The notes beneath the pieces were generated by a model. The model saw only the letters and a list, made by a program, of their open reading frames with translations. It was not told where the DNA came from and did not search any database. Shown here piece after piece: positions 8,566 through 19,104 of a DNA stretch of 64,000 nucleotides. The stretch comes from a bacterium BMS3Abin02 (GTDB lineage: Bacteria > Actinomycetota > Acidimicrobiia > Spongiisociales > UBA4744): contig BDSU01000039.1 in the NCBI GenBank assembly GCA_002897675.1, forward strand, positions 62,001-126,000, written 5' to 3'. The number at the start of each line of letters is the position of its first letter. Within the stretch, counting starts at the first letter, position 1. The position numbers and the translations under genes are program-made.

Positions 8566-9114
8566 TTGCTCGACCTCGCAATCCTCGGCTTTCTCAAAGA
8601 AGAACCCCGCCACGGGTACGATCTCAAGCGCCGTCTCGCCGACCTCGGCCTGCGTTCGGTGTCGTTCGGCTCGCTCTATCCGGCGCTCAGGCGCCTCGAC
8701 CGTCACCGTCTCATCGAAGCGGTCGACTCTCAGCAGCGCAAGAAGGTCTATCAGATCACCGCGGCGGGAGAGGCCAGGTTTCGCGAGCTCATCGAGGGAC
8801 GCACGACGGAGGATGAAGACGATCGCAGTTTCAATCTCAGAGTCGCATTCTTTCGATACGTCGACCCCGAGACCCGGCTCGAGCTCCTGGAACGGAGACG
8901 CATGATCCTCGCCGATCGGGCCAGCGATGCTCGCGCATCGTTGCACGAGACGATGAGTCGCACACGGGCGCGGATCGACCGATACACGGTCTCTTTGATC
9001 GAACGGGGGGCGCATCGAGCCGAAGCGGATATCGCCTGGATCGACGAGCTCATCGAAACGGAACAAGCGGTGATTCACCACCGGAACCCCACCGAGGCTC
9101 GGATGCACGAATGA
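8566..9114 (+). CDS. PadR-family transcriptional regulator
   Basis: This protein of about 182 residues opens with the PadR winged-helix core ([21 protein letters not shown], then [20 protein letters not shown] and [18 protein letters not shown]). A long helical C-terminal half suited to dimerisation follows. TTG 8566 was chosen because PadR proteins normally begin two or three residues before LAILG and an operator/-10 element ends just upstream; ATGs at 8494 and 8515 are alternatives. It overlaps the ino1 frame start. A PadR regulator next to inositol-1-phosphate synthase also occurs in mycobacteria (Rv0047c-Rv0046c), so control of inositol synthesis is the likely role, as inference. Confidence 0.8.
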   Translation: MLDLAILGFLKEEPRHGYDLKRRLADLGLRSVSFGSLYPALRRLDRHRLIEAVDSQQRKKVYQITAAGEARFRELIEGRTTEDEDDRSFNLRVAFFRYVDPETRLELLERRRMILADRASDARASLHETMSRTRARIDRYTVSLIERGAHRAEADIAWIDELIETEQAVIHHRNPTEARMHE

Positions 9115-9131
9115 ACGAAGGGAAGCAATCA

Positions 9132-10238
9132 ATGGGCACGATACGCGTGGCGGTCGCCGGGATGGGAAACTGCGCGAACTCCCTCATCCAGGGCGTGGAG
9201 TACTACCGGGAGGCAGATCCGGGCAACACGGTGCCAGGTCTGATGCACGTCCAGATGCACGGCTACCACGTTCGTGACCTCGAGTTCGTGGCCGCGTTCG
9301 ATGTCGACGCGACCAAGGTCGGAGTCGACATGTCGAAAGCGATGTGGAACGGACAGAACAACACCTACCGCTTCGCAGACGTCGACCACAAGGGCGTCGA
9401 AGTGCTGCGTGGGCCGACTCTCGACGGTCTCGGGACCTACTACCGCAAGACGATCGAAGAATCCCCGGCCGACCCGGTCGACGTCGCCCGAGCACTACGT
9501 GACTCTGGAGCCGACGTTTTGGTCAACTACCTGCCCGTCGGCTCGGAGATCGCTGCACGGTCGTACGCGGAAGCGGCACTCGAGGCGCGAGTGGCGTTCG
9601 TGAACTGCATTCCCGTTTTCATCGCCTCCAACCGGGAGTGGTCCCGACGGTTCCACGACGCAGGTGTCCCGATCGTTGGTGACGACATCAAGTCACAGGT
9701 CGGCGCCACCATCGTTCACCGCCAACTGGCGCGCCTCTTCGAGGACCGTGGCATCAACCTGGACCGGACCTCTCAGCTCAACGTTGGCGGGAACATGGAC
9801 TTCATGAACATGCTCGAGCGGGAACGGCTCGAATCGAAGAAGATCTCCAAAACGCAGGCGGTCACCTCACAACTCAGCCATGAATTGGGAGAACACAACG
9901 TTCACATCGGCCCCTCCGACTACGTCCCATGGCTGACCGATCGCAAGTGGGCGTACATACGGCTCGAGGGCAGCGCCTTCGGAAACGTGCCTCTGAATAT
10001 CGAACTCAAGATGGAGGTGTGGGATTCACCCAACTCGGCAGGGGTCGTCATCGACGCGATCCGAACCGCCAAGCTCGCAAAGGATCGGGGCATCGGTGGA
10101 CCGCTGCTCGGCCCTTCGGCCTATTTCATGAAGAGCCCCCCGGTTCAGTACCACGACGAGGACGCCCGCCGATTCGTCGAGGAATTCATCTCGACAGGTG
10201 ATCCGGAGCGCGAGAGGATGAGAGCCTTCCTCGAGTAG
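9132..10238 (+). CDS. ino1: inositol-3-phosphate synthase
   Basis: This 368-residue NAD-dependent enzyme converts glucose-6-phosphate to inositol-3-phosphate, the precursor of phosphatidylinositol and mycothiol in Actinobacteria. Marks are the Rossmann start [84 protein letters not shown] and the catalytic region [20 protein letters not shown]. The length matches the short bacterial/archaeal type. GAAGGGAAG precedes the ATG at 9132; an ATG at 9111 overlapping the padR stop is the alternative. It follows padR directly, so the pair is an operon. Confidence 0.96.
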   Translation: MGTIRVAVAGMGNCANSLIQGVEYYREADPGNTVPGLMHVQMHGYHVRDLEFVAAFDVDATKVGVDMSKAMWNGQNNTYRFADVDHKGVEVLRGPTLDGLGTYYRKTIEESPADPVDVARALRDSGADVLVNYLPVGSEIAARSYAEAALEARVAFVNCIPVFIASNREWSRRFHDAGVPIVGDDIKSQVGATIVHRQLARLFEDRGINLDRTSQLNVGGNMDFMNMLERERLESKKISKTQAVTSQLSHELGEHNVHIGPSDYVPWLTDRKWAYIRLEGSAFGNVPLNIELKMEVWDSPNSAGVVIDAIRTAKLAKDRGIGGPLLGPSAYFMKSPPVQYHDEDARRFVEEFISTGDPERERMRAFLE

Positions 10239-10344
10239 GGGTAGCCAGTCATCAGTCATCGAGTGTTCGCGCCAACGGGCCCTCGACCTGACCAACGGAC
10301 AACTGGGAACAGGCCGCGAATCCGCTGAGCGATGCCGACCGTTG

Positions 10345-11109
10345 TCAGCTCTGGAGGCGCTCTCGAATCCAGGCGATGTCGGCTGCCTGTGCCTCGGTTC
10401 CCCCCGGCGTCTCCACGACCGCCGGTGCGCCGGCTTCGCGCACGACTTGCACCAACAGTTCGGCGGGGATCTCGCCTTCCCCCAAGTTCGCGTGTCGGTC
10501 GCGACGGCTGTCGAACGGATCGCGCGAATCGTTCAGGTGGATGAGGTCGATCCTTCCCGTCGCCGCCATGATCCGGTCGACGATCCCGTCGAGATCCTCG
10601 CCGGCAGCCCATGCATGGCAGGTGTCGAGGCAGAATCCGACACCGAAAGCACCCACCGCCTCCCACAGCAGGGCGATGTCCTCGACCCTGCGCGCCATCG
10701 CGTTTCCCCCACCCGCCGTGTTCTCGATCAGGACCGGCACCGCAGCCTCGATCGGTTCGAGCGCCTTCCTCCACCGCTCCAATCCTTCTACGAACGTGCT
10801 GTCGCCGGTCACATGGCCGCCGTGAACGATCACCCCCGCCGACCCGATCGAGGCTGCGGCAGCGACCGTGTCGGCAAGCATGTTCCGACTCGGGATTCGC
10901 ACCCTGTTGTTGGGCGAGACCACGTTGATCAGGTACGGCGCGTGCACATAGATCGGCAGACCCGACGATGCCAACTTCGCGGCGTCCTCCCGCTCGAGGG
11001 GCTTCTTCCACGACTGCGGGTTCGAGAGGAAGATCTGCACGACATCGGCGTTTCGCGCCGCGGCTTCCTCGATCGGGTTGGCACCGGGAACGTGGGCTCC
11101 GATCAGCAT
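10345..11109 (-). CDS. nfo: endonuclease IV (AP endonuclease)
   Basis: This 254-residue TIM-barrel enzyme cleaves DNA at abasic sites during base-excision repair. Zinc-site motifs appear in order: IGAHVPGA at the N-terminus, [47 protein letters not shown] and a final VVETPGG. It is slightly short for the family (about 270-285). The ATG at 11109 starts with MLIGAHVP; a longer frame upstream overlaps the preceding gene and is not Nfo-like. It lies 10 bp downstream of the two-helix membrane protein. Confidence 0.93.
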   Translation of the reverse strand: MLIGAHVPGANPIEEAAARNADVVQIFLSNPQSWKKPLEREDAAKLASSGLPIYVHAPYLINVVSPNNRVRIPSRNMLADTVAAAASIGSAGVIVHGGHVTGDSTFVEGLERWRKALEPIEAAVPVLIENTAGGGNAMARRVEDIALLWEAVGAFGVGFCLDTCHAWAAGEDLDGIVDRIMAATGRIDLIHLNDSRDPFDSRRDRHANLGEGEIPAELLVQVVREAGAPAVVETPGGTEAQAADIAWIRERLQS

Positions 11110-11119
11110 GAACGCGACC

Positions 11120-11692
11120 CTACTCCCAAGGCATCGGTTCCGGCTCGGCGGAAATCGACCCTCGGATCTTCTCGAGCGCGGCGGCGACCCTATCGGTGCC
11201 AAGCGCCCATCCCGCACCCTCGATCATGAGTGTCGTCGGGTTCACCCAACGCGCCGCCCACGGGTCGATGGGAAGTCGGCTCGGATCGGGGAACTCGATG
11301 ATCAGAACCGGAAGCAGCTCTCCACCCTCGTCGGTCACCTCCGCACGGATGTCACCGACCTCGTTCCATGGGATCGACACTGCGCGTCGCAGGGGACCTG
11401 TGAGGGCAATCCGGAGTCCCGCGTCATCGGCAATGATCAACTTTCGTGGAACGACCAGATCACGCAATCCCCAGATCACCAGCACGAGTCCCCCCAGTAC
11501 TGCGACGATGGCGAAGATCTTGTCTCTCGGCTCGAAGGCGGGTATCTGCTCTGCACCGTAGACCAATGCGCCGAACGCGTTGATGAAACGCTGTTCAGTC
11601 AGCAGATCGACGCCGAGAAGGATGAACAGAACCCCGAGGAGCGCAAGGAGCCACACGCGTATTGCGGACCGCTCGACTTCCAATCGATTCAT
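11120..11692 (-). CDS. hypothetical membrane protein, PH-like domain possible
   Basis: This 190-residue protein has two membrane segments near the start ([20 protein letters not shown], about 11-30, and [18 protein letters not shown]). A soluble beta-rich part follows ([39 protein letters not shown]). The order of helices and strands resembles bacterial PH-domain membrane proteins, but I cannot confirm this by eye. It overlaps pyrE by four bases and precedes nfo. Confidence 0.65.
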   Translation of the reverse strand: MNRLEVERSAIRVWLLALLGVLFILLGVDLLTEQRFINAFGALVYGAEQIPAFEPRDKIFAIVAVLGGLVLVIWGLRDLVVPRKLIIADDAGLRIALTGPLRRAVSIPWNEVGDIRAEVTDEGGELLPVLIIEFPDPSRLPIDPWAARWVNPTTLMIEGAGWALGTDRVAAALEKIRGSISAEPEPMPWE

Positions 11693-12267
11693 TCGGTGAC
11701 TCCCAGATCCTTGGGACGAACCAGTGCGACATACGGTACCCCGCGCTCGGCGATCAGCCGCGCAGCCGCGGCACCGCTCCTGTCGACGAGCGCGATCGCC
11801 TGAATGACGACGAGTCCCTGTCCGATGGCGACGTCGACAGCCTCGGCCAGGGCAGCTCCCGTGGTGGTCGTATCTTCCAGGACGGCGACGCCATCGCCCG
11901 GTGCGACTGCACCCACCAACCGGCCCCGCACCCCATGGTCCTTCTCTTGCTTGCGAATGGAGAACGCCCGCAGGTCGAGTCCCCGTTCCACACCGACGAC
12001 GGCGGTGGATACGGCAATCGGATCCGCACCCATCGTCATCCCCCCGACTGCCTGGACGCCAGACTCCAAAACGTCGAGTACCGCCTCTGCCACCAGACGT
12101 GCCCCGGCTCCATCAAAGGTCGTTTGGCGGGCGTCGAGATACCAATCGCTCTCGATGCCCGACCGAAGAAGAAACGGCCCGTCGGTCCGCAAGGAGTATT
12201 CGATGAGATGTCGGCACAAATCGCTCAAGTCCTGCTCCCGAACGCCGATAACGGGAGTGTTAGCCAC
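11689..12267 (-). CDS. pyrE: orotate phosphoribosyltransferase
   Basis: This 192-residue type I phosphoribosyltransferase makes OMP from orotate and PRPP in pyrimidine synthesis. The PRPP loop is GVAVLEDTTTTGAALAEAV. Other marks are the orotate-binding FLLRSGIESDWYLDARQTTF, GGMTMGADPIAVSTA and IRKQEKDHGVRGRLVG, the catalytic flexible loop with Lys/His. Length is typical. The ATG at 12267 has no strong Shine-Dalgarno. It overlaps the next gene by four bases. Confidence 0.95.
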   Translation of the reverse strand: MANTPVIGVREQDLSDLCRHLIEYSLRTDGPFLLRSGIESDWYLDARQTTFDGAGARLVAEAVLDVLESGVQAVGGMTMGADPIAVSTAVVGVERGLDLRAFSIRKQEKDHGVRGRLVGAVAPGDGVAVLEDTTTTGAALAEAVDVAIGQGLVVIQAIALVDRSGAAAARLIAERGVPYVALVRPKDLGVTE

Positions 12268-12290
12268 CCTCCCGAGTTAGCCCGACCATA

Positions 12291-12317
12291 GCGACCGTCC
12301 TCCCCGAGGACGGTCGC
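12291..12317. terminator. strong hairpin between uppS and pyrE
   Basis: GCGACCGTCCTC (12291-12302) and GAGGACGGTCGC (12306-12317) form a perfect 12-bp stem with a three-base loop. It lies past the uppS stop on the minus strand and upstream of pyrE, so it probably ends uppS transcription. There is no T-run, as is common for actinobacterial terminators. Confidence 0.7.
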
Positions 12318-12412
12318 ACCGGTTGCGGAGCATCCCCCTTTCCGGCTGATCGGCATGTCCCAGGGCGGAGCGCCCCACTCTCGGAGTCCGCCATCACTCA
12401 CAGGTGCCCGAC

Positions 12413-13192
12413 CTACCTGCCAAATCGGCGGTCCCTCCGGGAGAAATCACGCAACGCCCGAAGGAAGTCGACGCGCCGAAACGCAGGCCAGTAGACGTCG
12501 ACAAACGCGTACTCCGCGTATGCAGACTGCCAGAGGAGGAAGCCGGACAAGCGGGATTCGCCGCTGGTACGAATGACGAGGTCCGGATCGGGCAGGTCGG
12601 CCGTGTACAAGTGGGTTCCGATCCCCTCTGCATCGATCCTGTCGGCGATCTCATCGGCAGGAACACCCTCCTCGGCGAGCGCGGAAACGAGGTCTCGGCA
12701 CGCGTCGACGATCTCCTGCCGGCCGCCGTATCCCATGGCGATCGTCAGGCGCCTGCTCCCGTTCCCTGCCTGTTCTTCCACCCTTTTCGCTGCCGTTGTC
12801 AGCGCGCCGGGAAGCAGTCCGAGACTCCCGATGAACCGGACTCGCAGATCGTTTCGTGCCGCGAGTTCCGGCAGACGTCGGAAGAGTCCGATCAGAACAT
12901 CGAAGTACGGTTCCAGTTCCTCATCCGGTCTTGCGAGGTTCTCTTTGGACAGAAGCCAGCCGGTGATCGCAGGGATCTCGATCTGTTCGGCCCAGCCGAT
13001 GAACTCCTCGAACTTGCGCATCCCGGCCCGGTAGCTCTCCGCGTAGTCGGACAGGCCTTCGGCTCGGGCGTACCGACGATGACCGTCGAGGATGATGCCG
13101 ATATGGCGAGGGAGCCGGTCTGCAGGAAGACCACGAAGCACGCTGTCTTCGTACAACCGGTAGACGGGCCGGAGGAGACGCTCGGGTTTCAC
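12413..13192 (-). CDS. uppS: cis-prenyltransferase (short-chain Z-prenyl diphosphate synthase type)
   Basis: This 259-residue protein belongs to the undecaprenyl diphosphate synthase family, which makes cis-polyprenyl carriers for cell-wall synthesis. Landmarks are HIGIILDGHRRYARAEGL (30-47), GMRKFEEFIGWAEQIEIPAI, WLLSKENLARP, LTIAMGYGGRQEIVDA, DLVIRTSGESRLSGFLLWQ and YAFVDVYWPAFR. The whole resembles the mycobacterial Rv1086 (Z-farnesyl) branch more than long-chain UppS. The normally invariant Asn of DGN-RW(Y)A is His here (DGHRRYA). A second, long-chain synthase would be expected elsewhere in the genome. Confidence 0.9.
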   Translation of the reverse strand: MKPERLLRPVYRLYEDSVLRGLPADRLPRHIGIILDGHRRYARAEGLSDYAESYRAGMRKFEEFIGWAEQIEIPAITGWLLSKENLARPDEELEPYFDVLIGLFRRLPELAARNDLRVRFIGSLGLLPGALTTAAKRVEEQAGNGSRRLTIAMGYGGRQEIVDACRDLVSALAEEGVPADEIADRIDAEGIGTHLYTADLPDPDLVIRTSGESRLSGFLLWQSAYAEYAFVDVYWPAFRRVDFLRALRDFSRRDRRFGR

Positions 13193-13231
13193 AAACCAAT
13201 GCTACCCGTATCCCCATTCCCCCCACCCCGG

Positions 13232-13237
13232 TAGGCT
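13232..13237 (+). promoter_or_regulatory. -10 box of a leaderless hemolysin-III mRNA
   Basis: TAGGCT (13232-13237) is followed by exactly six bases and then the GTG at 13244, which would be +1. No ribosome site precedes the GTG. Confidence 0.4.
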
Positions 13238-13243
13238 CTGAGC

Positions 13244-13909
13244 GTGGACCGAACGACGTTGGGAAGAATGAACAACCCGGTTCGCGGATTCCTCCATGGT
13301 GCTGCGGCCGCGGCTTCTGTCGCGGCCTTGGTCACTCTCGCCATCCGCACCGCGGGGGACACGCCGCGCATGCTCTCCATGATCGCGTTCGGGCTCAGTG
13401 CAGCCGCGTTGTACACGACCAGTTCTCTGTATCACTCCATCCCCTGGAGAAGACGTTGGAAACAGCGCATGCAGCGCCTGGACCACTCGATGATCTTCCT
13501 GCTCGTCGCGGGCACCTACACCCCGATCGCGTTCAATGTGCTCTCCGGATCCCTCAAATGGGTTACGCTCAGTTTCGTCTGGGGCATTGCAGCAGCCGGC
13601 ATCTTCCAGAAGGTGTTCTTTCCGAAGATCAGGAACTGGCTCTCCATCACGCTTTACATGGTGATGGGATGGTTCGCCGTGATCCCGCTCCCCCGCCTCA
13701 TGGATCGACTCGGAATGGGGGCGATGGGACTCCTGATCCTCGGTGGGATCTTCTACAGCACGGGGATGGTCCTGCTGGTCACCAAACGTCCCCGTCTGTC
13801 ACAGCGGGTGTTCTCCTACCACGAGGTGTTTCACATCCTGGTCATCTCGGGAAGCGTCGCGCACTTCCTGATGATCCTGTTGTACATTGCGCCGATTGCC
13901 TCGACATGA
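13244..13909 (+). CDS. hemolysin III family (PAQR-like) membrane protein
   Basis: This 221-residue protein has seven predicted membrane helices. It carries the family's conserved polar residues: SSLYHS (about 66-71), RLDHSMIFLLVAGTYTP, and FSYHEVFHILVISGSVAHF near the C-terminus, where the His residues form a metal site. Despite the name, these proteins (YqfA/TrhA) are linked to membrane-energy and lipid homeostasis rather than proven lysis. The GTG 13244 start is supported by a -10 box six bases away; ATG 13268 is the alternative. Its stop overlaps the next ATG. Confidence 0.88.
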   Translation: MDRTTLGRMNNPVRGFLHGAAAAASVAALVTLAIRTAGDTPRMLSMIAFGLSAAALYTTSSLYHSIPWRRRWKQRMQRLDHSMIFLLVAGTYTPIAFNVLSGSLKWVTLSFVWGIAAAGIFQKVFFPKIRNWLSITLYMVMGWFAVIPLPRLMDRLGMGAMGLLILGGIFYSTGMVLLVTKRPRLSQRVFSYHEVFHILVISGSVAHFLMILLYIAPIAST

Positions 13910-14510
13910 ATGCGTCCGATCCGTTCATCGGTGCACGGACCGTCGATATCCGCCTTCGTGACCAAACACCGGTCCGCATACGACCAATCGTCCCCGACGA
14001 TGATCCCAAGCTCGTCGAGGGACTCGAGGAACTCTCTCTCCCCGATCCCGCGACCTTCGATTCCTCCGATCGGTCGACAAGCTCAACGGTCGGGAACTCG
14101 CGTATCTGACCGACGTCGACTATGAGACCCACTTCGCCTGGGTTGCGTCCGATACCTCGACGCCGCAGCCCCGTGGCATCGGTGTCGCCCACTACGCACG
14201 GTTCGAGCCGGATGCTGCAAAAGTCGCCGTCGTCGACATCCCTCTTCCGTTGCCGTCAACGCCACTCGAAGATTCCTCCCTCTATCGCACGTTGCGCGCA
14301 GCAGCCAGGGGAGAGATCCAGATCCACTCCCGCACGACCCAAGGTCCCTCAGATGGCTTCCGAGAGTTCGACGATGTCGTCGATCGGGAGCCTCATCCAC
14401 TCGAGTCGAGCAGACGAATCCTCTCGTCTTCAGCCTCCCGGAGTTTGGCGTTGCGAGGGCCGGCGTCGGCACAGGGCGAACGGTGTCGAACACGAGCATG
14501 CCTCGATATG
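13906..14510 (+). pseudogene. frameshifted GNAT-family acetyltransferase
   Basis: The ATG at 13906, overlapping the preceding stop, opens a frame with VRIRPIVPDDDPKLVEGLEELS, the usual start of this GNAT group, then runs out of homology and stops at 14110. In another frame the homology resumes at once (PRSRDLRFLRSVDKL, then ELAYLTDVDYETHFAWVA and RGIGVAHYARFEPDAAKVAV). Removing one CT unit from the CTCTCTCT tract near 14032 would join the halves as LSPRSRDLRFL. The distal part lacks a clear acetyl-CoA loop (Q/R-x-x-G-x-G/A), so the gene looks decayed rather than merely slipped. A sequencing error in the repeat is possible for the first break only. Confidence 0.6.
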
Positions 14511-14544
14511 ACCTGTCAGACTGCACATGAGGAGAGGAGATCTC

Positions 14545-14910
14545 ATGGAACCTCAGCCAATTGTCCCCCAACCGGTCGGTCAGGAAGCGAAAAACTGGGC
14601 GGTCGTCGCGCATCTGGCAGCGCTGGTGAATATCGTCGGTATCCCTTCAGTCATCGGACCCCTCGTCGTCTGGCTCCTCAAGAAGGATGAAGACCCGTTC
14701 ATCGACTATCACGGGAAAGAGGCACTGAACTTCAACATCTCCTTCCTGATCTATGGCATCGTTTCGGGACTGTTGATATTGGTGGCCATCGGTCTCGTGC
14801 TGCTTCCCGTTGTCCTGATCACGTGGCTCGTGCTGGTGATCATTGGCGCAGTTCGGACGTCGAATGGCGAGTATTACCGCTATCCGCTGACGATCCGCCT
14901 CGTGAATTGA
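14545..14910 (+). CDS. DUF4870 small membrane protein
   Basis: This 121-residue protein has the DUF4870/Tic20-like pattern: NWAVVAHLAALVNIVG, then PLVVWLLKKDEDPFIDYHGK, ALNFNISFLIYGIVSGLLIL and a final helix ending GAVRTSNGEYYRYPLTIRL. Three to four membrane helices are expected. Function is unknown. AGGAGAGGAG directly before ATG 14545 fixes the start; an ATG at 14527 lies upstream of that ribosome site. Confidence 0.85.
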   Translation: MEPQPIVPQPVGQEAKNWAVVAHLAALVNIVGIPSVIGPLVVWLLKKDEDPFIDYHGKEALNFNISFLIYGIVSGLLILVAIGLVLLPVVLITWLVLVIIGAVRTSNGEYYRYPLTIRLVN

Positions 14911-15042
14911 CACGAGCCCAGGGCACCTGACCGGCAATCGGTAGCCGGCTCGGCCGCCGACCGGCGCACCGGTCATTGCTCGGCACACTCCTGGCTCCGC
15001 CAGACGAGAGAGCGCGTAGGCTGCGTGAGAGGGGTGACCCCA

Positions 15043-16530
15043 GTGACAGCTTTTGCCGAATACACCGAGTACGACGCCATCGGCCTCGCCGATCTGGTGA
15101 GAAACGGCGATGTCCGCCCATCCGAGCTCGTCGAGGCGGCAATCTCTCGCATCGAACAGTTCGACCCCCGCCTGAACGCAGTCGTCCACAAGATGTACGA
15201 CCGGGCACTCGCCCAGGCGACGCGATCGCCCGACGACGGGCCCTTCTCCGGGGTCCCGTTCCTCCTCAAGGATCTCACGGCGCTCTACGAAGGCGAACCG
15301 ACGACTGCTTCGTCTCGCTTTCTCGAGTTCTTCGTCGCCGACGAGGATTCGGTGCTCGTGTCGCGCTACCGCAAGGCGGGCCTTCTCGTTCTCGGCAAGA
15401 CCAACACACCCGAGTTCGGTCTGGTAGCCGTCACCGAACCTGCCCTACGAGGTCCGACACGCAATCCGTGGAATCTCGATCACACCCCGGGAGGTTCGAG
15501 CGGCGGCTCCGCAGCCGCCGTTGCCGCCGGGTTCGTTCCGGCAGCCCACGGCGGCGACGGAGGCGGGTCGATTCGCATCCCGTCATCTGCCTGCGGACTG
15601 TTCGGGCTGAAACCATCCAGAGGTCGCAACCCTCTGGGACCGCACTTCGATGGAAACTGGCTCGGTCTCGTCCAGGAGCACGTTCTGAGCCGCAGCGTAC
15701 GTGACAGTGCCGCAATGCTCGATATCTCGTCTCGGCCCGCAGTCGGTGAACCTCTGATCGCACCGACACCGGATCGGCCGTTCCTCGAAGAAGCTCACAC
15801 AGACCCAGGGCGTCTCCGCGTGGCACTCTGCACCGAGTCCCTGTTCGGCACGACCACGCACGGCGACTGCATCGAGGCGGCAGAGAAGGCGGCTGCTCTT
15901 CTGGAGAGCCTTGGACACGACGTCGAAGAGGCTTGCCCACCGTTCGACAAGGCGAGGATGGTGGAGGCATATCTGCGAATCGTCGCCGCCGGTTTGGCCG
16001 CCGACATCGCCTACGCGGCCCGGCTCGTCGGCAAGAAGCCGGAACGCGACTACTTCGAGCCGGTGACCTGGCTCATGATGCTGATCGGGCGAAAGACCCG
16101 TGGCGACGAACTCGCTTCTCTTCTGCTCGCAACCCAGGAAAATGCGCGGAGAATCGCCATCTTCCATGAAACTTACGATGTGTTGCTCACGCCGACACTC
16201 GGCCGGCCTCCTGTGAAGATCGGAGAGCTCCGGCCTTCCCGGCGTGACGAGTTGGCGATCAAGGCCGTCAGCCGCTTCCCGGCCCGCAAGGTACTGGACT
16301 TCGTCCTGGAGGAGATGGCAGCCGAACAGATGGACCCGGTTCCCAACACGATGCTGTTCAACCTGACGGGACAGCCGGCCATGTCGGTCCCCCTCCATTG
16401 GAACGCCTCGGGCCTCCCCATCGGTGTCCAGTTCGCCGGCAGATACGGAGATGAGGCGACACTCCTGAGGCTCGCCGGACAACTCGAGGCCGCCCAGCCT
16501 TGGGTGGATCGTCGTCCCTTGCTCGCTTGA
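15043..16530 (+). CDS. amidase signature family hydrolase
   Basis: This 495-residue amidase has the Ser-cisSer-Lys triad: Lys in PFLLKDL (about 76), the Gly/Ser-rich [15 protein letters not shown] (cis-Ser about 152-153) and the nucleophile in [13 protein letters not shown] (Ser about 176). It ends with the family pattern [15 protein letters not shown] and [10 protein letters not shown]. The substrate is unclear; without gatC and gatB beside it, it is unlikely to be GatA. GTG 15043 has AGAGGGG eight bases upstream; GTGs at 15025 and 15034 are alternatives. Confidence 0.88.
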   Translation: MTAFAEYTEYDAIGLADLVRNGDVRPSELVEAAISRIEQFDPRLNAVVHKMYDRALAQATRSPDDGPFSGVPFLLKDLTALYEGEPTTASSRFLEFFVADEDSVLVSRYRKAGLLVLGKTNTPEFGLVAVTEPALRGPTRNPWNLDHTPGGSSGGSAAAVAAGFVPAAHGGDGGGSIRIPSSACGLFGLKPSRGRNPLGPHFDGNWLGLVQEHVLSRSVRDSAAMLDISSRPAVGEPLIAPTPDRPFLEEAHTDPGRLRVALCTESLFGTTTHGDCIEAAEKAAALLESLGHDVEEACPPFDKARMVEAYLRIVAAGLAADIAYAARLVGKKPERDYFEPVTWLMMLIGRKTRGDELASLLLATQENARRIAIFHETYDVLLTPTLGRPPVKIGELRPSRRDELAIKAVSRFPARKVLDFVLEEMAAEQMDPVPNTMLFNLTGQPAMSVPLHWNASGLPIGVQFAGRYGDEATLLRLAGQLEAAQPWVDRRPLLA

Positions 16531-16573
16531 CATCTCGGCGGTGGGGGCTGCCGGGCCGGGCGTCGAAGACGAT

Positions 16574-17554
16574 TCAGCCTTCTATAGATCTGTGGTCTTT
16601 GCGCAGTCGCCTCCACCGACGGGCGAGGTCCACGTCTTCTTCTTCCTCGTCTTGTTCTTCCGGCGCTTGTTCTTCCGGCGCTTGTTCTTCCGGCGCTTCC
16701 TCCAGCTCGGCCTGTTCTTCCTCCGGTCTGTCGGTGAGAGCGATGAAGGACCCAAGCAGCTCGGCTGCTTCTTTGGACGTCATCTCCTGTTCCTCCGACG
16801 TCGGTTCCTGTTCCTCCGATGCCGTCTCCGGCCGATGCTCCGGAACGCCTTCAACGATGACGACAGGCTCTGATCGCCGCTCCTCGACGACGATCAGGCC
16901 AGACGTAGCGAGTTCCGCCAGCCTCTTGGCCGCATCGAATTCGAATATCTTCAATGCGACGGCTATTTCGCGTGGGGTCCTCGCCGTGGCCAACGCAGCG
17001 AGAATCGCCCAGCGGTTCGGATCGATCGTGATCTCGTCGTCGATTACCGGCGCCATGCGAAAGGACGTGTCCACACCCGGGATGATCTTGTGAATCTTCT
17101 CCCACTCGGCGGAACGCACCGCCGCGGCTTCCAGCGCGGCTTCGACGTCGACCCGATAGGCGGTCTGGTGCTTCGTCATGACTCCCACGTCAAAAGAGAA
17201 ACTGCCGTCGACCAAGGTGAGTAGGCGTACGAGTACCTCGGTCACCTGGTACCCGAAGAAGATGCCGAGCACGGCCGCCCGGGAACTCAAGACGTCTTCG
17301 AGTTGGACGGCGCGACGTTCGATTGCCTCTCGCTCTTCCTCGCTGATGTGCTCCATCCGAGCGAGATCGTCGATGAGTTGATCATCGGACCGAGTCGTGG
17401 CATACGTAATCTGCCCATCGACGACGAAGATCCTGCCGCCAAGCGTGGGAGAATCCACCTGGAGCAACCCTGTCTCCTTGGACGCGGCCACGAGACGGAG
17501 CACGTCCGGCAAGGGGAAACTATCGAACGTTCCTTTGAGGGTCGCCACGCTCAT
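16574..17554 (-). CDS. DUF4388 (PatA-like) domain protein with Glu-rich tail
   Basis: This 326-residue protein has an N-terminal DUF4388 domain (about 5-140: LKGTFDSFPLPDVLRLVAAS, GRIFVVDGQITYA, VTEVLVRLLTLVDGSFSFD). A helical winged-helix-like middle (NRWAILAALATARTPREIA...) follows. The last 90 residues are acidic and Gln-rich with repeated APEEQ, then a basic end (ARRWRRLRKDHRS). DUF4388 proteins occur with gliding, pilus or signalling systems. Here the nearest candidate partner is pilT, 14 kb away, so no role is assigned. The tail is encoded by three exact 15-bp units. Confidence 0.75.
   Translation of the reverse strand: MSVATLKGTFDSFPLPDVLRLVAASKETGLLQVDSPTLGGRIFVVDGQITYATTRSDDQLIDDLARMEHISEEEREAIERRAVQLEDVLSSRAAVLGIFFGYQVTEVLVRLLTLVDGSFSFDVGVMTKHQTAYRVDVEAALEAAAVRSAEWEKIHKIIPGVDTSFRMAPVIDDEITIDPNRWAILAALATARTPREIAVALKIFEFDAAKRLAELATSGLIVVEERRSEPVVIVEGVPEHRPETASEEQEPTSEEQEMTSKEAAELLGSFIALTDRPEEEQAELEEAPEEQAPEEQAPEEQDEEEEDVDLARRWRRLRKDHRSIEG
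16651..16695. repeat. 15-bp tandem repeat, three exact units
   Basis: CTTGTTCTTCCGGCG is repeated three times without change at 16651, 16666 and 16681, with decayed units on both sides. The period is a multiple of three, so unit gain or loss would lengthen or shorten the APEEQ tail of the DUF4388 protein without shifting the frame. Confidence 0.85.
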
Positions 17555-17596
17555 TCATTCTGTATCGGCGCCCCGAACGCCATGTGAAGCAATATC

Positions 17597-17623
17597 TGGC
17601 CCGCTTCGCTCTGCGGCGGGCCA
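17597..17623 (-). terminator. hairpin downstream of the Xaa-Pro aminopeptidase gene
   Basis: TGGCCCGC (17597-17604) pairs with GCGGGCCA (17616-17623) in an 8-bp perfect stem, about 36 bases past the aminopeptidase stop. There is no T-run. Confidence 0.6.
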
Positions 17624-17658
17624 CACGGCACCGAGCGGGAGGCCTCAGGCGTTGTCGC

Positions 17659-19086
<1,428 letters not shown>

Positions 19087-19104
19087 GGGCGCGAGCGTAG
19101 CGAT

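Noticed and set aside
8059-9132. Continuation of the lipoprotein frame upstream on the minus strand
   Set aside because: It is antisense to padR and not protein-like; the lipoprotein signal begins at the GTG at 8058.
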